Of a stretch of DNA of 64,000 nucleotides, positions 1-8,143 are shown piece by piece. Position 1 is the stretch's first letter, and every line of letters begins with the position of its first letter. The stretch comes from Paraburkholderia oxyphila NBRC 105797 (GTDB lineage Bacteria; Pseudomonadota; Gammaproteobacteria; Burkholderiales; Burkholderiaceae), in contig NZ_BAYD01000008.1 in the NCBI RefSeq assembly GCF_000685075.1, positions 1-64,000 on the forward strand, in the 5' to 3' direction. Position numbers and translations under genes: made by a program. The notes under the pieces were generated by a model that was not told the DNA's origin, did not search any database, and saw only the letters and a program-made list of their open reading frames with translations.

Positions 1-1
1 T

Positions 2-226
2 CTGGCCTCGGGCTGGGCGCTCGTGCGCGGCGAGCGCTGGCACGTTGCCTGCGCCGTGCCGCTCGCCGCGGGCAGCCGCGTGCGCGTGACGGCACGCGAG
101 GGCCTCGTGCTGAGCGTCGCGCCGCTCGAGGACGCGCCGCCGCTGCCGGTCAAGCGCGGCCGATGGGGCAGAAAAACCGCAAACGAACAACAAGCGCGCG
201 AAGCGCGTCAGGGAGGTCATCCATGA
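2..226 (+). CDS. NfeD-family protein, C-terminal part (5' truncated by window edge)
   Basis: The reading frame is open from the first bases of the window and gives about 74 residues resembling the C-terminal OB-fold of NfeD proteins: an A-L-V-R-G-E-R-W segment followed by beta-strand-rich sequence with V-R-V-T and G-L-V-L-S-V stretches. NfeD proteins are membrane-anchored partners of SPFH/stomatin proteins. The stop overlaps the start of the next gene by ATGA, the classic nfeD-slipin arrangement. The N-terminal protease and membrane portions, if present, lie outside the window. The assignment relies on the short C-terminus plus the neighbour. Confidence 0.7.
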   Translation: MASGWALVRGERWHVACAVPLAAGSRVRVTAREGLVLSVAPLEDAPPLPVKRGRWGRKTANEQQAREARQGGHP

Positions 227-996
227 TCGGCTACACCTTCGGCTTCACGAGCATCTTGATGGTGGCGGCCATCCTGCTCGCCTTCTCGGCCATCCGCATC
301 TTCAGGGAGTACGAGCGCGGCGTGGTGTTCATGCTCGGCCGTTTCTGGAAGGTCAAGGGGCCGGGGCTCGTGCTCATCATCCCGGTCGTGCAGCAGGCGG
401 TGCGCATCGACCTGCGCACGGTCGTCTTCGACGTGCCCTCGCAGGACGTGATCACACGCGACAACGTCTCCGTGAAGGTCAACGCCGTGGTCTACTTTCG
501 CGTGGTCGATCCGGAAAAGGCCGTGATTCAGGTGGCCAAATTCTTCGAAGCAACCAGCCAGCTCGCGCAGACCACGCTGCGCGCGGTGCTCGGCAAGCAT
601 GAGCTCGACACGCTGCTCGCCGAGCGCGACCAGCTCAACGCCGATATCCAGAAGACGCTCGACGCGCAGACCGACGCCTGGGGCATCAAGGTCTCCACCG
701 TCGAGATCAAGCACGTGGACCTCAACGAGACGATGATCCGCGCCATTGCGCGCCAGGCCGAGGCGGAGCGCGAGCGCCGCGCGAAGGTGATCCATGCCGA
801 AGGCGAACTGCAGGCGTCCGAAAAATTGCTGCAGGCCGCCCAGCGCCTCGCGCTGCAGCCGCAGGCCATGCAGCTGCGCTATTTGCAGACGCTCACCACC
901 ATCGCCGCCGACAAGAACTCGACCATCGTGTTCCCATTGCCAATCGATTTGCTCACCGCGCTGGTGGATCGCTTTAACGCGCCACACGAGCGTTGA
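223..996 (+). CDS. Slipin / stomatin-like SPFH (band 7) protein
   Basis: This 257-residue protein has one N-terminal membrane segment (about residues 4-24) followed by a band 7/PHB domain, with the typical segments [12 protein letters not shown] and [10 protein letters not shown], and an Ala/Glu-rich helical region with the motif [13 protein letters not shown]. This is the usual size for bacterial slipins, which oligomerise in membrane microdomains with NfeD. The ATG at 223 is chosen over the upstream in-frame ATG at 163 because a GGGAGG ribosome site sits just before it and it overlaps the nfeD stop, suggesting translational coupling. A strong terminator follows at 1159-1182. Confidence 0.9.
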   Translation: MIGYTFGFTSILMVAAILLAFSAIRIFREYERGVVFMLGRFWKVKGPGLVLIIPVVQQAVRIDLRTVVFDVPSQDVITRDNVSVKVNAVVYFRVVDPEKAVIQVAKFFEATSQLAQTTLRAVLGKHELDTLLAERDQLNADIQKTLDAQTDAWGIKVSTVEIKHVDLNETMIRAIARQAEAERERRAKVIHAEGELQASEKLLQAAQRLALQPQAMQLRYLQTLTTIAADKNSTIVFPLPIDLLTALVDRFNAPHER

Positions 997-1158
997 AGGC
1001 GCACGCAGTCGCGTCGACCGTCGAGGCCGCTGAACGCCTCAGTCGCATCGACGTCTCTCCGCCGCTGCGCTTCTCGTGCAGCCATGCCACGAACACAGAG
1101 GTTCGCAGTGGCATCGCAGGCATCGGGGGATGCACCAGGTAGTCGCTGTGCGGGCAAC

Positions 1159-1182
1159 GCTGGGCTCCCTCAGCTTTTTTTT
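1159..1182 (+). terminator. Rho-independent terminator of the nfeD-slipin operon
   Basis: GCTGGG pairs with CTCAGC (one G-T wobble) around a CTCC loop, followed directly by eight T residues. It lies 160 bases after the slipin stop and 50 bases before the LysR start, so it separates the two transcription units. Apart from this, the 997-1232 gap shows no gene. Confidence 0.75.
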
Positions 1183-1232
1183 GATAGTATTTTTTCCGCG
1201 CTTGCCCATCTTTAAGCACGGTCTCCGATTAA

Positions 1233-2138
1233 ATGATCGACGCTCGTCAACTCAGATACTTCACTGCCGTGGTCGAGGAGTTGCACTTCGCACGTGCAGC
1301 CGATCGCCTGAATGTCGCCCAGTCCGCCTTGAGCGCCCAGATTCAGCGCCTCGAACGAGACCTCGGCGTGCGCCTGCTCAACCGTAACAAGCGCCAGCCC
1401 GTCACGCTGACCGATGCCGGGCGTCTCTTCCATGCCGAAGCCATAGCGGCATTGCGGCATATCGAACGCGCGGACCAGATAGGGCGGCTCGCGGCCAGAG
1501 GCCTGGCGGGCATTGTCCGGATCGGCTACGTGGCGTCGGGCGTCTCCAGCGGCGCACTGTCCGGCATGCTGCGCGATTTCCGTCTATCGCATCCGAACGT
1601 GCGCGTCGACGTCGTGCCGATGGAGACGCCACGCCAGTTTCAGGCGCTCGACGGCGGCGAAATCGATATCGGCATCGTGCGGCCAAGGCGCCAATATCCG
1701 CCGGGCATTGTGGCCACGATCGTCCATACCGAGCACCTGATGGTGGCGATGGCCGACACGCATCCGCTAGCGGCACGCCGCAAGCTGACTGCGCGCGACC
1801 TGAAGGACCAGAGTTTCATTTCGCCCCAATTCGACGAGGACGAAGGATTCGGCGAGGTGCTCTCCGCGCTGGGCGCCGCGGGCGGTTTCTCGGCCTTCCT
1901 CGACTATCGCGTCCGGGACTTCATCTCCGGGCTCAGTCTGGCGTCCGCCGGCTATGGCGTCGCCGTGGTGCCCGAATCGATGTCCTGTATCACGCAGCCC
2001 GGCCTTTGCTACAAGCCCATCGAGGACTTCGCGTTTCCCGTCCACCTCGCATTGGCAAGCAGACGGCGGGAACTCTCCCCCGCCGTACGCGCTTTCGTGA
2101 GAGCGCCGCTCGCACGCTCCAGCCACGCAGCGGCTTGA
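1233..2138 (+). CDS. LysR-family transcriptional regulator
   Basis: This 301-residue protein has the standard LysR plan: an N-terminal winged helix-turn-helix (residues about 4-63, with F-A-R-A-A-D-R-L and Q-S-A-L-S-A-Q-I-Q-R-L-E) and a C-terminal periplasmic-binding-like effector domain starting near residue 92 (G-I-V-R-I-G-Y). It is convergent with the FMN dehydrogenase gene and only 9 bases from it, so their 3' ends meet. The target is not evident; the nearest candidates are the glaH-dehydrogenase pair. The effector cannot be predicted from sequence. Confidence 0.9.
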   Translation: MIDARQLRYFTAVVEELHFARAADRLNVAQSALSAQIQRLERDLGVRLLNRNKRQPVTLTDAGRLFHAEAIAALRHIERADQIGRLAARGLAGIVRIGYVASGVSSGALSGMLRDFRLSHPNVRVDVVPMETPRQFQALDGGEIDIGIVRPRRQYPPGIVATIVHTEHLMVAMADTHPLAARRKLTARDLKDQSFISPQFDEDEGFGEVLSALGAAGGFSAFLDYRVRDFISGLSLASAGYGVAVVPESMSCITQPGLCYKPIEDFAFPVHLALASRRRELSPAVRAFVRAPLARSSHAAA

Positions 2139-2147
2139 TCCGTGTCC

Positions 2148-3482
2148 TCAGGCGAGCGCGTCGCGGGTGATCTCACCCACTGAGCGCGTGCCGAGCATCG
2201 CCATGTTCCTGTCGACCTCGTCGCGCAGGAGGCCGATCGCGTGCCGCACACCCGCTGCGCCGCCAATGGCCGCCGCATACATGAACGGGCGCCCGAGGAA
2301 CACGAAGCGGGCGCCGAGCGCGAGCGCCTTGAGCACATCGGCGCCACGCCGCACGCCGCTGTCCATCATCACGACCAGGTCGTTGCCGACGGCATCGCCG
2401 ATCTCCGGCAGCACCTGCAAGGGTTCGACCGCGCCATCGAGCTGGCGTCCGCCGTGGTTCGAGACGATGATGCCGTCCGCACCGATGGACGCCGCGCGAC
2501 GTGCATCGTCGACGTGCAGGATGCCCTTGATCACCAGGTTGCCGCGCCAGCGCGCGCGGATCCGGGCGATGTCCGCCCAGCACAGGTGATCGCGGCCCGT
2601 GGTGTCGCGGATCGCCGACGCGGACAGCATCGGCGCGCCGCGCGTGGCGAACGAGTTTTCGAAATGCGGCATGCCGTGCCTGATCAGCGTCCTCAGGAAC
2701 GTGCCGCATAGCCACCGGGGCCGCACGAGGCCGTCCATCGCCAGGCGCGGCGACGGCCGCAGCGGCAAAGAAAAGCCGGTGCGGACGTTGTTCTCGCGGT
2801 TCGCCCATACGGGGATGTCGACCGTGACGACGAGGGTCGCGAAGCCCGCAGCCTGGATCCGGTCGATCAGCGCATCGCGGCGTGCGGCATCGCCTGGCAG
2901 ATACGCCTGAAACCACGTGTCCGGCGCGGCCGCATGGACGGTTTCCATCGGAATCAGCGAGGTGCCGCTCATGATCGCGGGGATGTTCTCGCCCTGTGCG
3001 GCCTGCGCCAGCGCGATGTCGCCGCGATACGCGGAGAGCGCGCTGATCCCGATCGGGGCGATCCCGAACGGCGACGCGTAGCGGCGGCCGAAGAGCGTGG
3101 TTTCCTGCGAGCGGCGTGCGACGTCGACCAGCACCTTCGGGCGGAACTTCAGGCGCTCGAAGGCGGTCCGGTTCGCTCCGAGAGACAGCTCGTCCTCGGC
3201 GGCGCCGGAAATGTAGCCGAACAGCGGGCGCGGCAGGAAGCCTCGCGCCGCCCCCTCGAAATCGGCCAACGAAAGGATCTTGCGAAGCCGCGCCGGCGCA
3301 TCCTGCTTCACACCGTACGCGGCCTGGCCATTCTGCGCGGCACGCGGGAGCGGCTGCAGGTCCGCGGCGCCGAGGTGATCTTCCATCTGTCTCTCCACAA
3401 TCTGATGCTTCAAAAGGCTGAACGCGCGCGCCCGCACCCTGGCACGCAGGCTGCCTGCCGGATCGGGCGGCGCCTGCGTCAT
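2148..3482 (-). CDS. FMN-dependent L-2-hydroxyacid dehydrogenase (LldD/glycolate oxidase family)
   Basis: This 444-residue member of the FMN alpha-hydroxyacid dehydrogenase family should oxidise an L-2-hydroxyacid to the 2-oxoacid. The family residues are present: the F-G-Y-I-S-G-A-A-E-D-E segment with Tyr90, Tyr194, Lys319 (V-I-K-G) and the active-site S-N-H-G-G-R motif with His343 and Arg346. An N-terminal extension of roughly 60 residues exceeds the usual 380-residue LldD. The ATG overlaps the stop of glaH upstream (ATGA), so the two are translationally coupled. GlaH makes L-2-hydroxyglutarate, so this enzyme is inferred to be the L-2-hydroxyglutarate dehydrogenase, a role usually filled by FAD-dependent LhgO. 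Lactate or mandelate remain possible substrates. Confidence 0.85.
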   Translation of the reverse strand: MTQAPPDPAGSLRARVRARAFSLLKHQIVERQMEDHLGAADLQPLPRAAQNGQAAYGVKQDAPARLRKILSLADFEGAARGFLPRPLFGYISGAAEDELSLGANRTAFERLKFRPKVLVDVARRSQETTLFGRRYASPFGIAPIGISALSAYRGDIALAQAAQGENIPAIMSGTSLIPMETVHAAAPDTWFQAYLPGDAARRDALIDRIQAAGFATLVVTVDIPVWANRENNVRTGFSLPLRPSPRLAMDGLVRPRWLCGTFLRTLIRHGMPHFENSFATRGAPMLSASAIRDTTGRDHLCWADIARIRARWRGNLVIKGILHVDDARRAASIGADGIIVSNHGGRQLDGAVEPLQVLPEIGDAVGNDLVVMMDSGVRRGADVLKALALGARFVFLGRPFMYAAAIGGAAGVRHAIGLLRDEVDRNMAMLGTRSVGEITRDALA

Positions 3483-4408
3483 TGAGCGAAGGTGCCTCGC
3501 TGCCGCATCAATTCGCGAAAGAGCGCTTCGTTGCGTTCGAACGGCGCGCGGCCGTGGAGATAAAAATAGTTGTTCAGGACAACCAGGTCCCCGGCCGGCA
3601 GGACGACTTCCTTCGTGCCCGCCGAAGCCTCCATCGATGCCGAAAGATCGTGCAAATAAGCGGCCTCTTCCCGGTTCGCGGGTTGCACGAACTGGTCGAT
3701 GAACGACAGTGACAAACCGAATTCGCTCTGGAAGAAGACCGGACGCTCGACCCTGTCGCTGACGTTCTTGGAACCCGGCGCCTTGTACAGGAACGGCCGG
3801 GTGGCGAACCTGTGGTTCACGAAGCGCTCGCGTTCCTCCCAGTCATCGAGATGCAGGAAGCGCGACTCGCCGCCAATCGCGTTCTGCTCGGCAAACTTCA
3901 TCATCAGCAGCCAGTCGGTTGCCTCGGTGACGAACGTGCCGTCGGTGTGCATCGTGAACAGGCGGTAGGCCTGGCGCAGATAGGAGTCGCTGTCGTCGGT
4001 ATGCCTGACGACGAAGCGCGCGTAGTAAGTGCCGGACATCGAATCGTGATTGCTCGGCCCCAGGATGTGGCCGACCGCCGTGCCGAACCTCACGTAGTCG
4101 GCAGCGTCCTGCGACAGCCCCTGAAGGCCGATGGTGAAACCGCCGTGGTCGCGGTTCTTGACCAGGTCGACCAGGGTTCGCGCAAACGCGTTGCCGACGC
4201 GCTTGATCAGCAGGTCCGCCAGGTGATAGCGCATGTACGGCACGTACTCGAGGTTCTGGACGTCGACAAGCCGGGCGTCTTCGAGGAAGGCGGCAAGCGC
4301 ATCGCGCTCGGCGCTCACGTGGACGATTCGATGATGATGCGGGTGCGGCGACAGACGAAACGACGGCTGGCGCGTGGCGGCAAGCGTGTCGGCGAGCGTG
4401 AGTTCCAT
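3479..4408 (-). CDS. glaH: Glutarate 2-hydroxylase (GlaH/CsiD family, Fe(II)/2-oxoglutarate dioxygenase)
   Basis: The 309-residue product closely follows the E. coli CsiD/GlaH sequence pattern, including M-S-G-T-Y-Y-A-R-F-V-V, D-S-D-S-Y-L-R-Q, L-M-M-K-x-x-E-Q-N and L-H-L-D-D-W-E. The iron triad is visible as His154-x-Asp156 (M-H-T-D-G-T) and His285 (Y-L-H-G-R). Known members hydroxylate glutarate to L-2-hydroxyglutarate with 2-oxoglutarate and O2 during lysine/glutarate catabolism. The start at 4408 is preferred over in-frame upstream starts (up to 4471) because a GGAG site lies 6 bases before it and the upstream residues are not conserved. It is the first gene of a two-gene operon and is divergent from a LysR operon across 263 bases. 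Confidence 0.92.
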   Translation of the reverse strand: MELTLADTLAATRQPSFRLSPHPHHHRIVHVSAERDALAAFLEDARLVDVQNLEYVPYMRYHLADLLIKRVGNAFARTLVDLVKNRDHGGFTIGLQGLSQDAADYVRFGTAVGHILGPSNHDSMSGTYYARFVVRHTDDSDSYLRQAYRLFTMHTDGTFVTEATDWLLMMKFAEQNAIGGESRFLHLDDWEERERFVNHRFATRPFLYKAPGSKNVSDRVERPVFFQSEFGLSLSFIDQFVQPANREEAAYLHDLSASMEASAGTKEVVLPAGDLVVLNNYFYLHGRAPFERNEALFRELMRQRGTFAQ

Positions 4409-4496
4409 GGTGTTCTCCGTTGGGTCGAATGACGCCATTTGAGCGCGCTTTTTTAATAACATCCATCGCACTATCGCGAATATTTATCCGCTAATT

Positions 4497-4511
4497 CCGA
4501 TTAAATATCGG
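4497..4511. promoter_or_regulatory. Short inverted repeat in the glaH/LysR divergent region
   Basis: CCGAT-TAAAT-ATCGG has perfect 5-base arms and lies in the AT-rich part of the divergent intergenic region, about 90 bases upstream of glaH. It may be a LysR site or part of the glaH promoter; there is no direct evidence for which. Confidence 0.3.
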
Positions 4512-4605
4512 TAGCTGTCCGCGCGAACGCTGCGTTTGCGAGTCAAGGCCACCTATCTGTTTTCACGTTGCGATATATCAACATGCAGATTTAGTATTTG
4601 TGTTT

Positions 4606-4630
4606 TGCATTCTTGAAGGTTAAGAATGCA
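4606..4630. promoter_or_regulatory. Inverted repeat upstream of the LysR-led operon, probable operator
   Basis: TGCATTCTT and AAGAATGCA form perfect 9-base arms around a 7-base spacer. The symmetry extends three more bases on each side with one mismatch, and a further GCATTC copy follows at 4637-4642. The repeat is 41 bases upstream of the LysR start at 4672, in an AT-rich stretch. It is a plausible autoregulatory site, but the regulator that binds it is not identified. Confidence 0.5.
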
Positions 4631-4671
4631 TAAATCGCATTCAAGAGCGGGCCCGCCTCCCCAACTGACTC

Positions 4672-5652
4672 ATGGAACTTCGCCAGCTCGAAGCCTTCGC
4701 TGCCGTGATGACTACGGGCAGCATCACCGCGGCCGGCCGCCTGCTCGGGCGTTCACAGCCCGCGATCACGCGGCTGATCCAGGATCTGGAGGCCGAGATC
4801 GGCTATTCGCTGCTGACGCGTAACGGCCCGCGTGTCTCGCCCACCGAGCAGGGTTTCCTGCTGTATGAGGACGTCGAGCGGATGCTTGCCGGCATGAAGC
4901 AGGTTCGTGACCGCGTGAGCGAGATCGCGCGTGGCGACACGCGCCCGCTGCATATCGCGGCGACGTCGGCGCTCGCGGCCGGTCTCCTGCCCGCGGCGCT
5001 CGCCCTGCCCGGTCCCGCGCATGACGCGCCGAAGATCCAGCTGCGCAGCATGTCGCCCGAACAGGTCGTTCACGAGGTGCTGACGGGCGCCGCCGACATT
5101 GGCGTGACCAGCCTGCCGCTCGAGCATCGCGGGCTTGCCGTGCACTGGATCGGCGAATCCGCCTGCGTCGCCGTGCTGCGCCATGACGATCCGCTCGCCG
5201 CCCACGCGCGCGTGCCACTCGCTGCGTTCGCCGGCCGCCGCATCGTCACGATGCAGAACCCGTACCGGCTGCGCCGCCGGCTCGATCACGCGTTCACGAG
5301 CGCGGGCATCGCGCCGGCGGCGCTGATCGAAACCAACTCGTCGCTGAATGCGCTCGCCGCCGTGCGGGCCGGGCTCGGCCTCTCGGTGCTCGAGCCCGTG
5401 ACCGCTTACGGCCTGCCGCTCCCCGATGTCGCCGTGCGCCCGATCGACGCCGGCATCCCGTTCTTCTTCGGGGTCGTCACGCGCGACACGAAAGTGCTGT
5501 CGGCTGTCGCGGCCGCGTTCGTCGATGCGCTCGCCGACGCCGCGCGCGCGCTGCTCCCCGATTTCGTCCGGCATGCGCCCGGCGAACATGCCCAAGTCCT
5601 GCAGTCGCTCTACGGCGACCTGCCCGATCCGAAGGAAACCCCGTCACCATGA
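4672..5652 (+). CDS. LysR-family regulator heading the flavin monooxygenase/ABC transporter operon
   Basis: This 326-residue LysR protein has an N-terminal winged HTH (L-E-A-F-A-A-V-M-T-T-G-S-I-T-A-A-G and S-Q-P-A-I-T-R-L-I-Q-D-L-E) and an effector domain from about residue 90. It is the first gene of a ten-gene operon: its stop overlaps the next start by ATGA. A regulator translated in the same chain as its structural genes suggests autoregulation through the inverted repeat at 4606-4630. It also diverges from glaH, so it could control that gene too. LysR genes in opine and amino-acid operons are often arranged like this, but the ligand is unknown. Confidence 0.9.
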   Translation: MELRQLEAFAAVMTTGSITAAGRLLGRSQPAITRLIQDLEAEIGYSLLTRNGPRVSPTEQGFLLYEDVERMLAGMKQVRDRVSEIARGDTRPLHIAATSALAAGLLPAALALPGPAHDAPKIQLRSMSPEQVVHEVLTGAADIGVTSLPLEHRGLAVHWIGESACVAVLRHDDPLAAHARVPLAAFAGRRIVTMQNPYRLRRRLDHAFTSAGIAPAALIETNSSLNALAAVRAGLGLSVLEPVTAYGLPLPDVAVRPIDAGIPFFFGVVTRDTKVLSAVAAAFVDALADAARALLPDFVRHAPGEHAQVLQSLYGDLPDPKETPSP

Positions 5653-7172
5653 ACCCGCCGATCGACCGTCCGACCGACCGCCCGACCGACCGCCCCGCAG
5701 GCCTCGCGGCGCTCGAAGCGCGCCTGCGCGAGGACCTCGCCTGGCTCGAATTGCCCGCCAGATCGTGGGTGCCGCCGCGCACGCACGACGGCCGGCCCGT
5801 CGTCAGCGTCGCGATCGTCGGCGGCGGCATGGCGGGGCTGGCGGCCGCCGCGTCGCTCGTGCATCTCGGCGTCGACGCGGTGATCTTCGACCAGTCGCCG
5901 CAAGGCTTCGAAGGCCCGTGGGCGACGACCGCGCGCATGGAGACGCTGCGCTCGCCCAAGCAACTGACCGGTCCGGCGCTCGGTCTGCCCGCGCTCACGT
6001 TCCGCGCGTGGTTCGAGGCGCAGTTCGGCGGCGAGGCCTGGAGCGCGCTCGACAAGATCCCGCGTCTGCAGTGGATGGACTACTTGCGCTGGTATCGCGA
6101 CGTGCTCGGCCTCGACGTGCGCAACGATCACCGCATCACGTCGATCGTGCCGCATGACGATGGCGTCGTCGCGCTGTCGGTATCGCACGCGGGCCGCGAC
6201 GACGTCGTGTACGCGCGCCACGTGGTGCTCGCGACCGGACGCGACGGCCTCGGCGGCCCGAGCGTGCCGGCCTTCGCACAGGCGCTGCCGCGGCGCTTCT
6301 GGGCGCATTCGTCGGACGAGATGGATTACGCCGCACTGCGCGGCAAGCGCGTTGGCGTGGTCGGCGCGGGGGCATCGGCCATGGACAGCGCCGCAACCGC
6401 GCTCGAGGCCGGCGCCGCTTCGGTCGACCTGCTGATTCGCCGCGCGGACATCCCGCGCGTGAACAAGGGCAAGGGCGCGGGCAACCCCGGGCTCACGCAC
6501 GGCCATGCCGCGCTGCCCGACACGTGGAAATGGCGCATCCGCCACTACATCAACGTGCAGCAGGTGCCGCCGCCGCGCGGCAGCACGCTGCGCGTGTCGC
6601 GCCACGCGAACGCGCGCTTCAATCTGGGCTCGCCGATCCTCGACGCGGCCGTCGCCGGCGACGCGCTGCACGTGCGCACGCCGAACGGCCTGTTCGAGCT
6701 GGATTTCCTCGTGTTCGCGACCGGCTTCAGCATCGATCCGGCCAGCCGCCCCGAATTCGCGCCGTTCGCGCATCACATCCGCACCTGGAGCGATCGCTAC
6801 ACGCCGGCCGCCGGCGACGAGGACCGCGAGCTTGCCGATTCGCCCGACCTCGGCCCGGCGTTCGAATTCCGCGAAAAGACCCCGGGCGCGTGCCCAGGGC
6901 TCGAGCGCATCCACTGCTTCTGCGCGCCGGCGACGCTCTCGCACGGTGCGCTCTCCGGCGACATTCCGGCCGTCAGCGACGGCGCGAAGCGCCTCTCGCT
7001 CGGGCTCGCGGCCGCGCTCTATCGCGACGACATCGAGTTGCACTACGCGAATCTCGAAGCGTTCGCCGAGCCCGAAGTGTTCGGCGACGAATGGACGCCG
7101 GCTGGAGCACCCGCCGCACCCGCTGCGCCCGCCGAACCCGCCGCACTCCCCGAGCCGGAGCGCCTGCCATGA
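5649..7172 (+). CDS. FAD/NAD(P)-dependent flavin monooxygenase-like oxidoreductase
   Basis: This 507-residue protein has two dinucleotide-binding motifs: an FAD site V-A-I-V-G-G-G-M-A-G near residues 54-63 and an NAD(P) site V-G-V-V-G-A-G-A-S-A-M near residue 236. A V-F-A-T-G-F segment sits where such enzymes carry an ATG motif. The plan fits flavin-containing or Baeyer-Villiger-like monooxygenases, although a clean class B FxGxxxHxxxW signature is not seen. The N-terminus carries a D-R-P-T tandem repeat and the C-terminus an Ala/Pro-rich tail, both likely disordered. It is coupled by ATGA overlap to LysR upstream and to the permease downstream, so it probably oxidises the transported compound. 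Confidence 0.8.
   Translation: MNPPIDRPTDRPTDRPAGLAALEARLREDLAWLELPARSWVPPRTHDGRPVVSVAIVGGGMAGLAAAASLVHLGVDAVIFDQSPQGFEGPWATTARMETLRSPKQLTGPALGLPALTFRAWFEAQFGGEAWSALDKIPRLQWMDYLRWYRDVLGLDVRNDHRITSIVPHDDGVVALSVSHAGRDDVVYARHVVLATGRDGLGGPSVPAFAQALPRRFWAHSSDEMDYAALRGKRVGVVGAGASAMDSAATALEAGAASVDLLIRRADIPRVNKGKGAGNPGLTHGHAALPDTWKWRIRHYINVQQVPPPRGSTLRVSRHANARFNLGSPILDAAVAGDALHVRTPNGLFELDFLVFATGFSIDPASRPEFAPFAHHIRTWSDRYTPAAGDEDRELADSPDLGPAFEFREKTPGACPGLERIHCFCAPATLSHGALSGDIPAVSDGAKRLSLGLAAALYRDDIELHYANLEAFAEPEVFGDEWTPAGAPAAPAAPAEPAALPEPERLP
5664..5699 (+). repeat. Three tandem 12-base units at the start of the monooxygenase gene
   Basis: Units GACCGTCCGACC, GACCGCCCGACC and GACCGCCCCGCA run head to tail and encode a D-R-P-T-like repeat at residues 6-17. 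The unit length is a multiple of three, so copy-number change would keep the frame. Confidence 0.7.
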
Positions 7173-8143
7173 GCGCGTGGATCCTGCGCCGCATGCTGCA
7201 GGCGGTCGTCGTCCTGTGGCTGATGACCGTCGTCGTATTCGTGGGCCTGCACGCGATCGGCAACCCGGTCGACATCCTGATCGGCGACGACGTCGACCAG
7301 ATCGACCGCGCCCGCATCATCGCGCGGCTCGGCCTCGACCAGCCGCTGTGGCGTCAGTACCTCGCCTTCGTGAACGGCGCGCTGCACGGCGATCTCGGCA
7401 ACAGCTTCGTGTACAACGTGCCCGCGATCCGGCTGATCCTCGAACGCCTGCCCGCGACGCTCGAACTGGCGTGCGCGGCGCTCCTGATCGCGATCGCGAT
7501 TGGCATTCCGCTCGGGCTCTTCGCGGGACTGCGCCCGCAGCATCCGCTCGCGCGGCTGCTGACGGCGGGCAGCATCGTCGGCTTCTCGCTGCCGACCTTC
7601 TGGGTCGGGCTGATGCTGATCATGACCTTCTCGGTCCATCTGGGCTGGTTGCCGGCGAGCGGGCGCGGCGCGACGGTGCCCGTGTTCGGCGTCGCGTGGT
7701 CGTTCCTGACGCTCGACGGGCTGCGCCATCTGATCCTGCCCGCGCTCAACCTCGCCCTCTTCAATATCTCGCTCGTGCTGCGCCTGACGCGCGCGGGCGT
7801 GACCGAGGTGCTGCCGCAGGATTTCGTCCGCTTCGCGCGCGCCAAGGGGCTCTCGCCGCTGCGCCTCGTGCTCGTCCACGTGCTGCGCAACACGCTGATT
7901 CCGCTCGTCACGGTGCTCGGCATCGAGTTCGGCTCGACGATCGCGTTCTCGGTCGTCACCGAAAGCGTGTTTTCGTGGCCGGGCGCCGGCAAGCTGATTC
8001 TCGACAGCATCAACGCGCTCGACCGGCCCGTCATCGTCGCGTATCTGATCGTCGTGGTGTCCATGTTCGTGACGCTGAACCTGATCGTGGATCTGCTGTA
8101 CCGCTGGCTCGATCCGCGCGTGCGCCTGGAGGCTGCCGCATGA
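7169..8143 (+). CDS. ABC transporter permease, DppB type
   Basis: This 324-residue permease has an N-terminal membrane helix after W-I-L-R-R-M-L-Q and further hydrophobic segments near residues 95-120, 130-160, 180-200, 245-265 and 285-310. The permease-ATPase contact segment F-V-R-F-A-R-A-K-G-L-S is present. Length and layout match DppB/OppB permeases, which form the channel for oligopeptides or other bulky solutes with a DppC partner. The start overlaps the previous stop and the stop overlaps the next start, both as ATGA. Confidence 0.92.
   Translation: MSAWILRRMLQAVVVLWLMTVVVFVGLHAIGNPVDILIGDDVDQIDRARIIARLGLDQPLWRQYLAFVNGALHGDLGNSFVYNVPAIRLILERLPATLELACAALLIAIAIGIPLGLFAGLRPQHPLARLLTAGSIVGFSLPTFWVGLMLIMTFSVHLGWLPASGRGATVPVFGVAWSFLTLDGLRHLILPALNLALFNISLVLRLTRAGVTEVLPQDFVRFARAKGLSPLRLVLVHVLRNTLIPLVTVLGIEFGSTIAFSVVTESVFSWPGAGKLILDSINALDRPVIVAYLIVVVSMFVTLNLIVDLLYRWLDPRVRLEAAA

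Noticed and set aside
5664..5699. CRISPR-like array
   Set aside because: Only three adjoining 12-base units without spacers, inside a coding sequence.
5610..7043. 477-residue minus-strand open frame opposite the flavin monooxygenase
   Set aside because: Arg/Glu/Ala-rich shadow frame; the plus strand has clear FAD and NAD(P) motifs.
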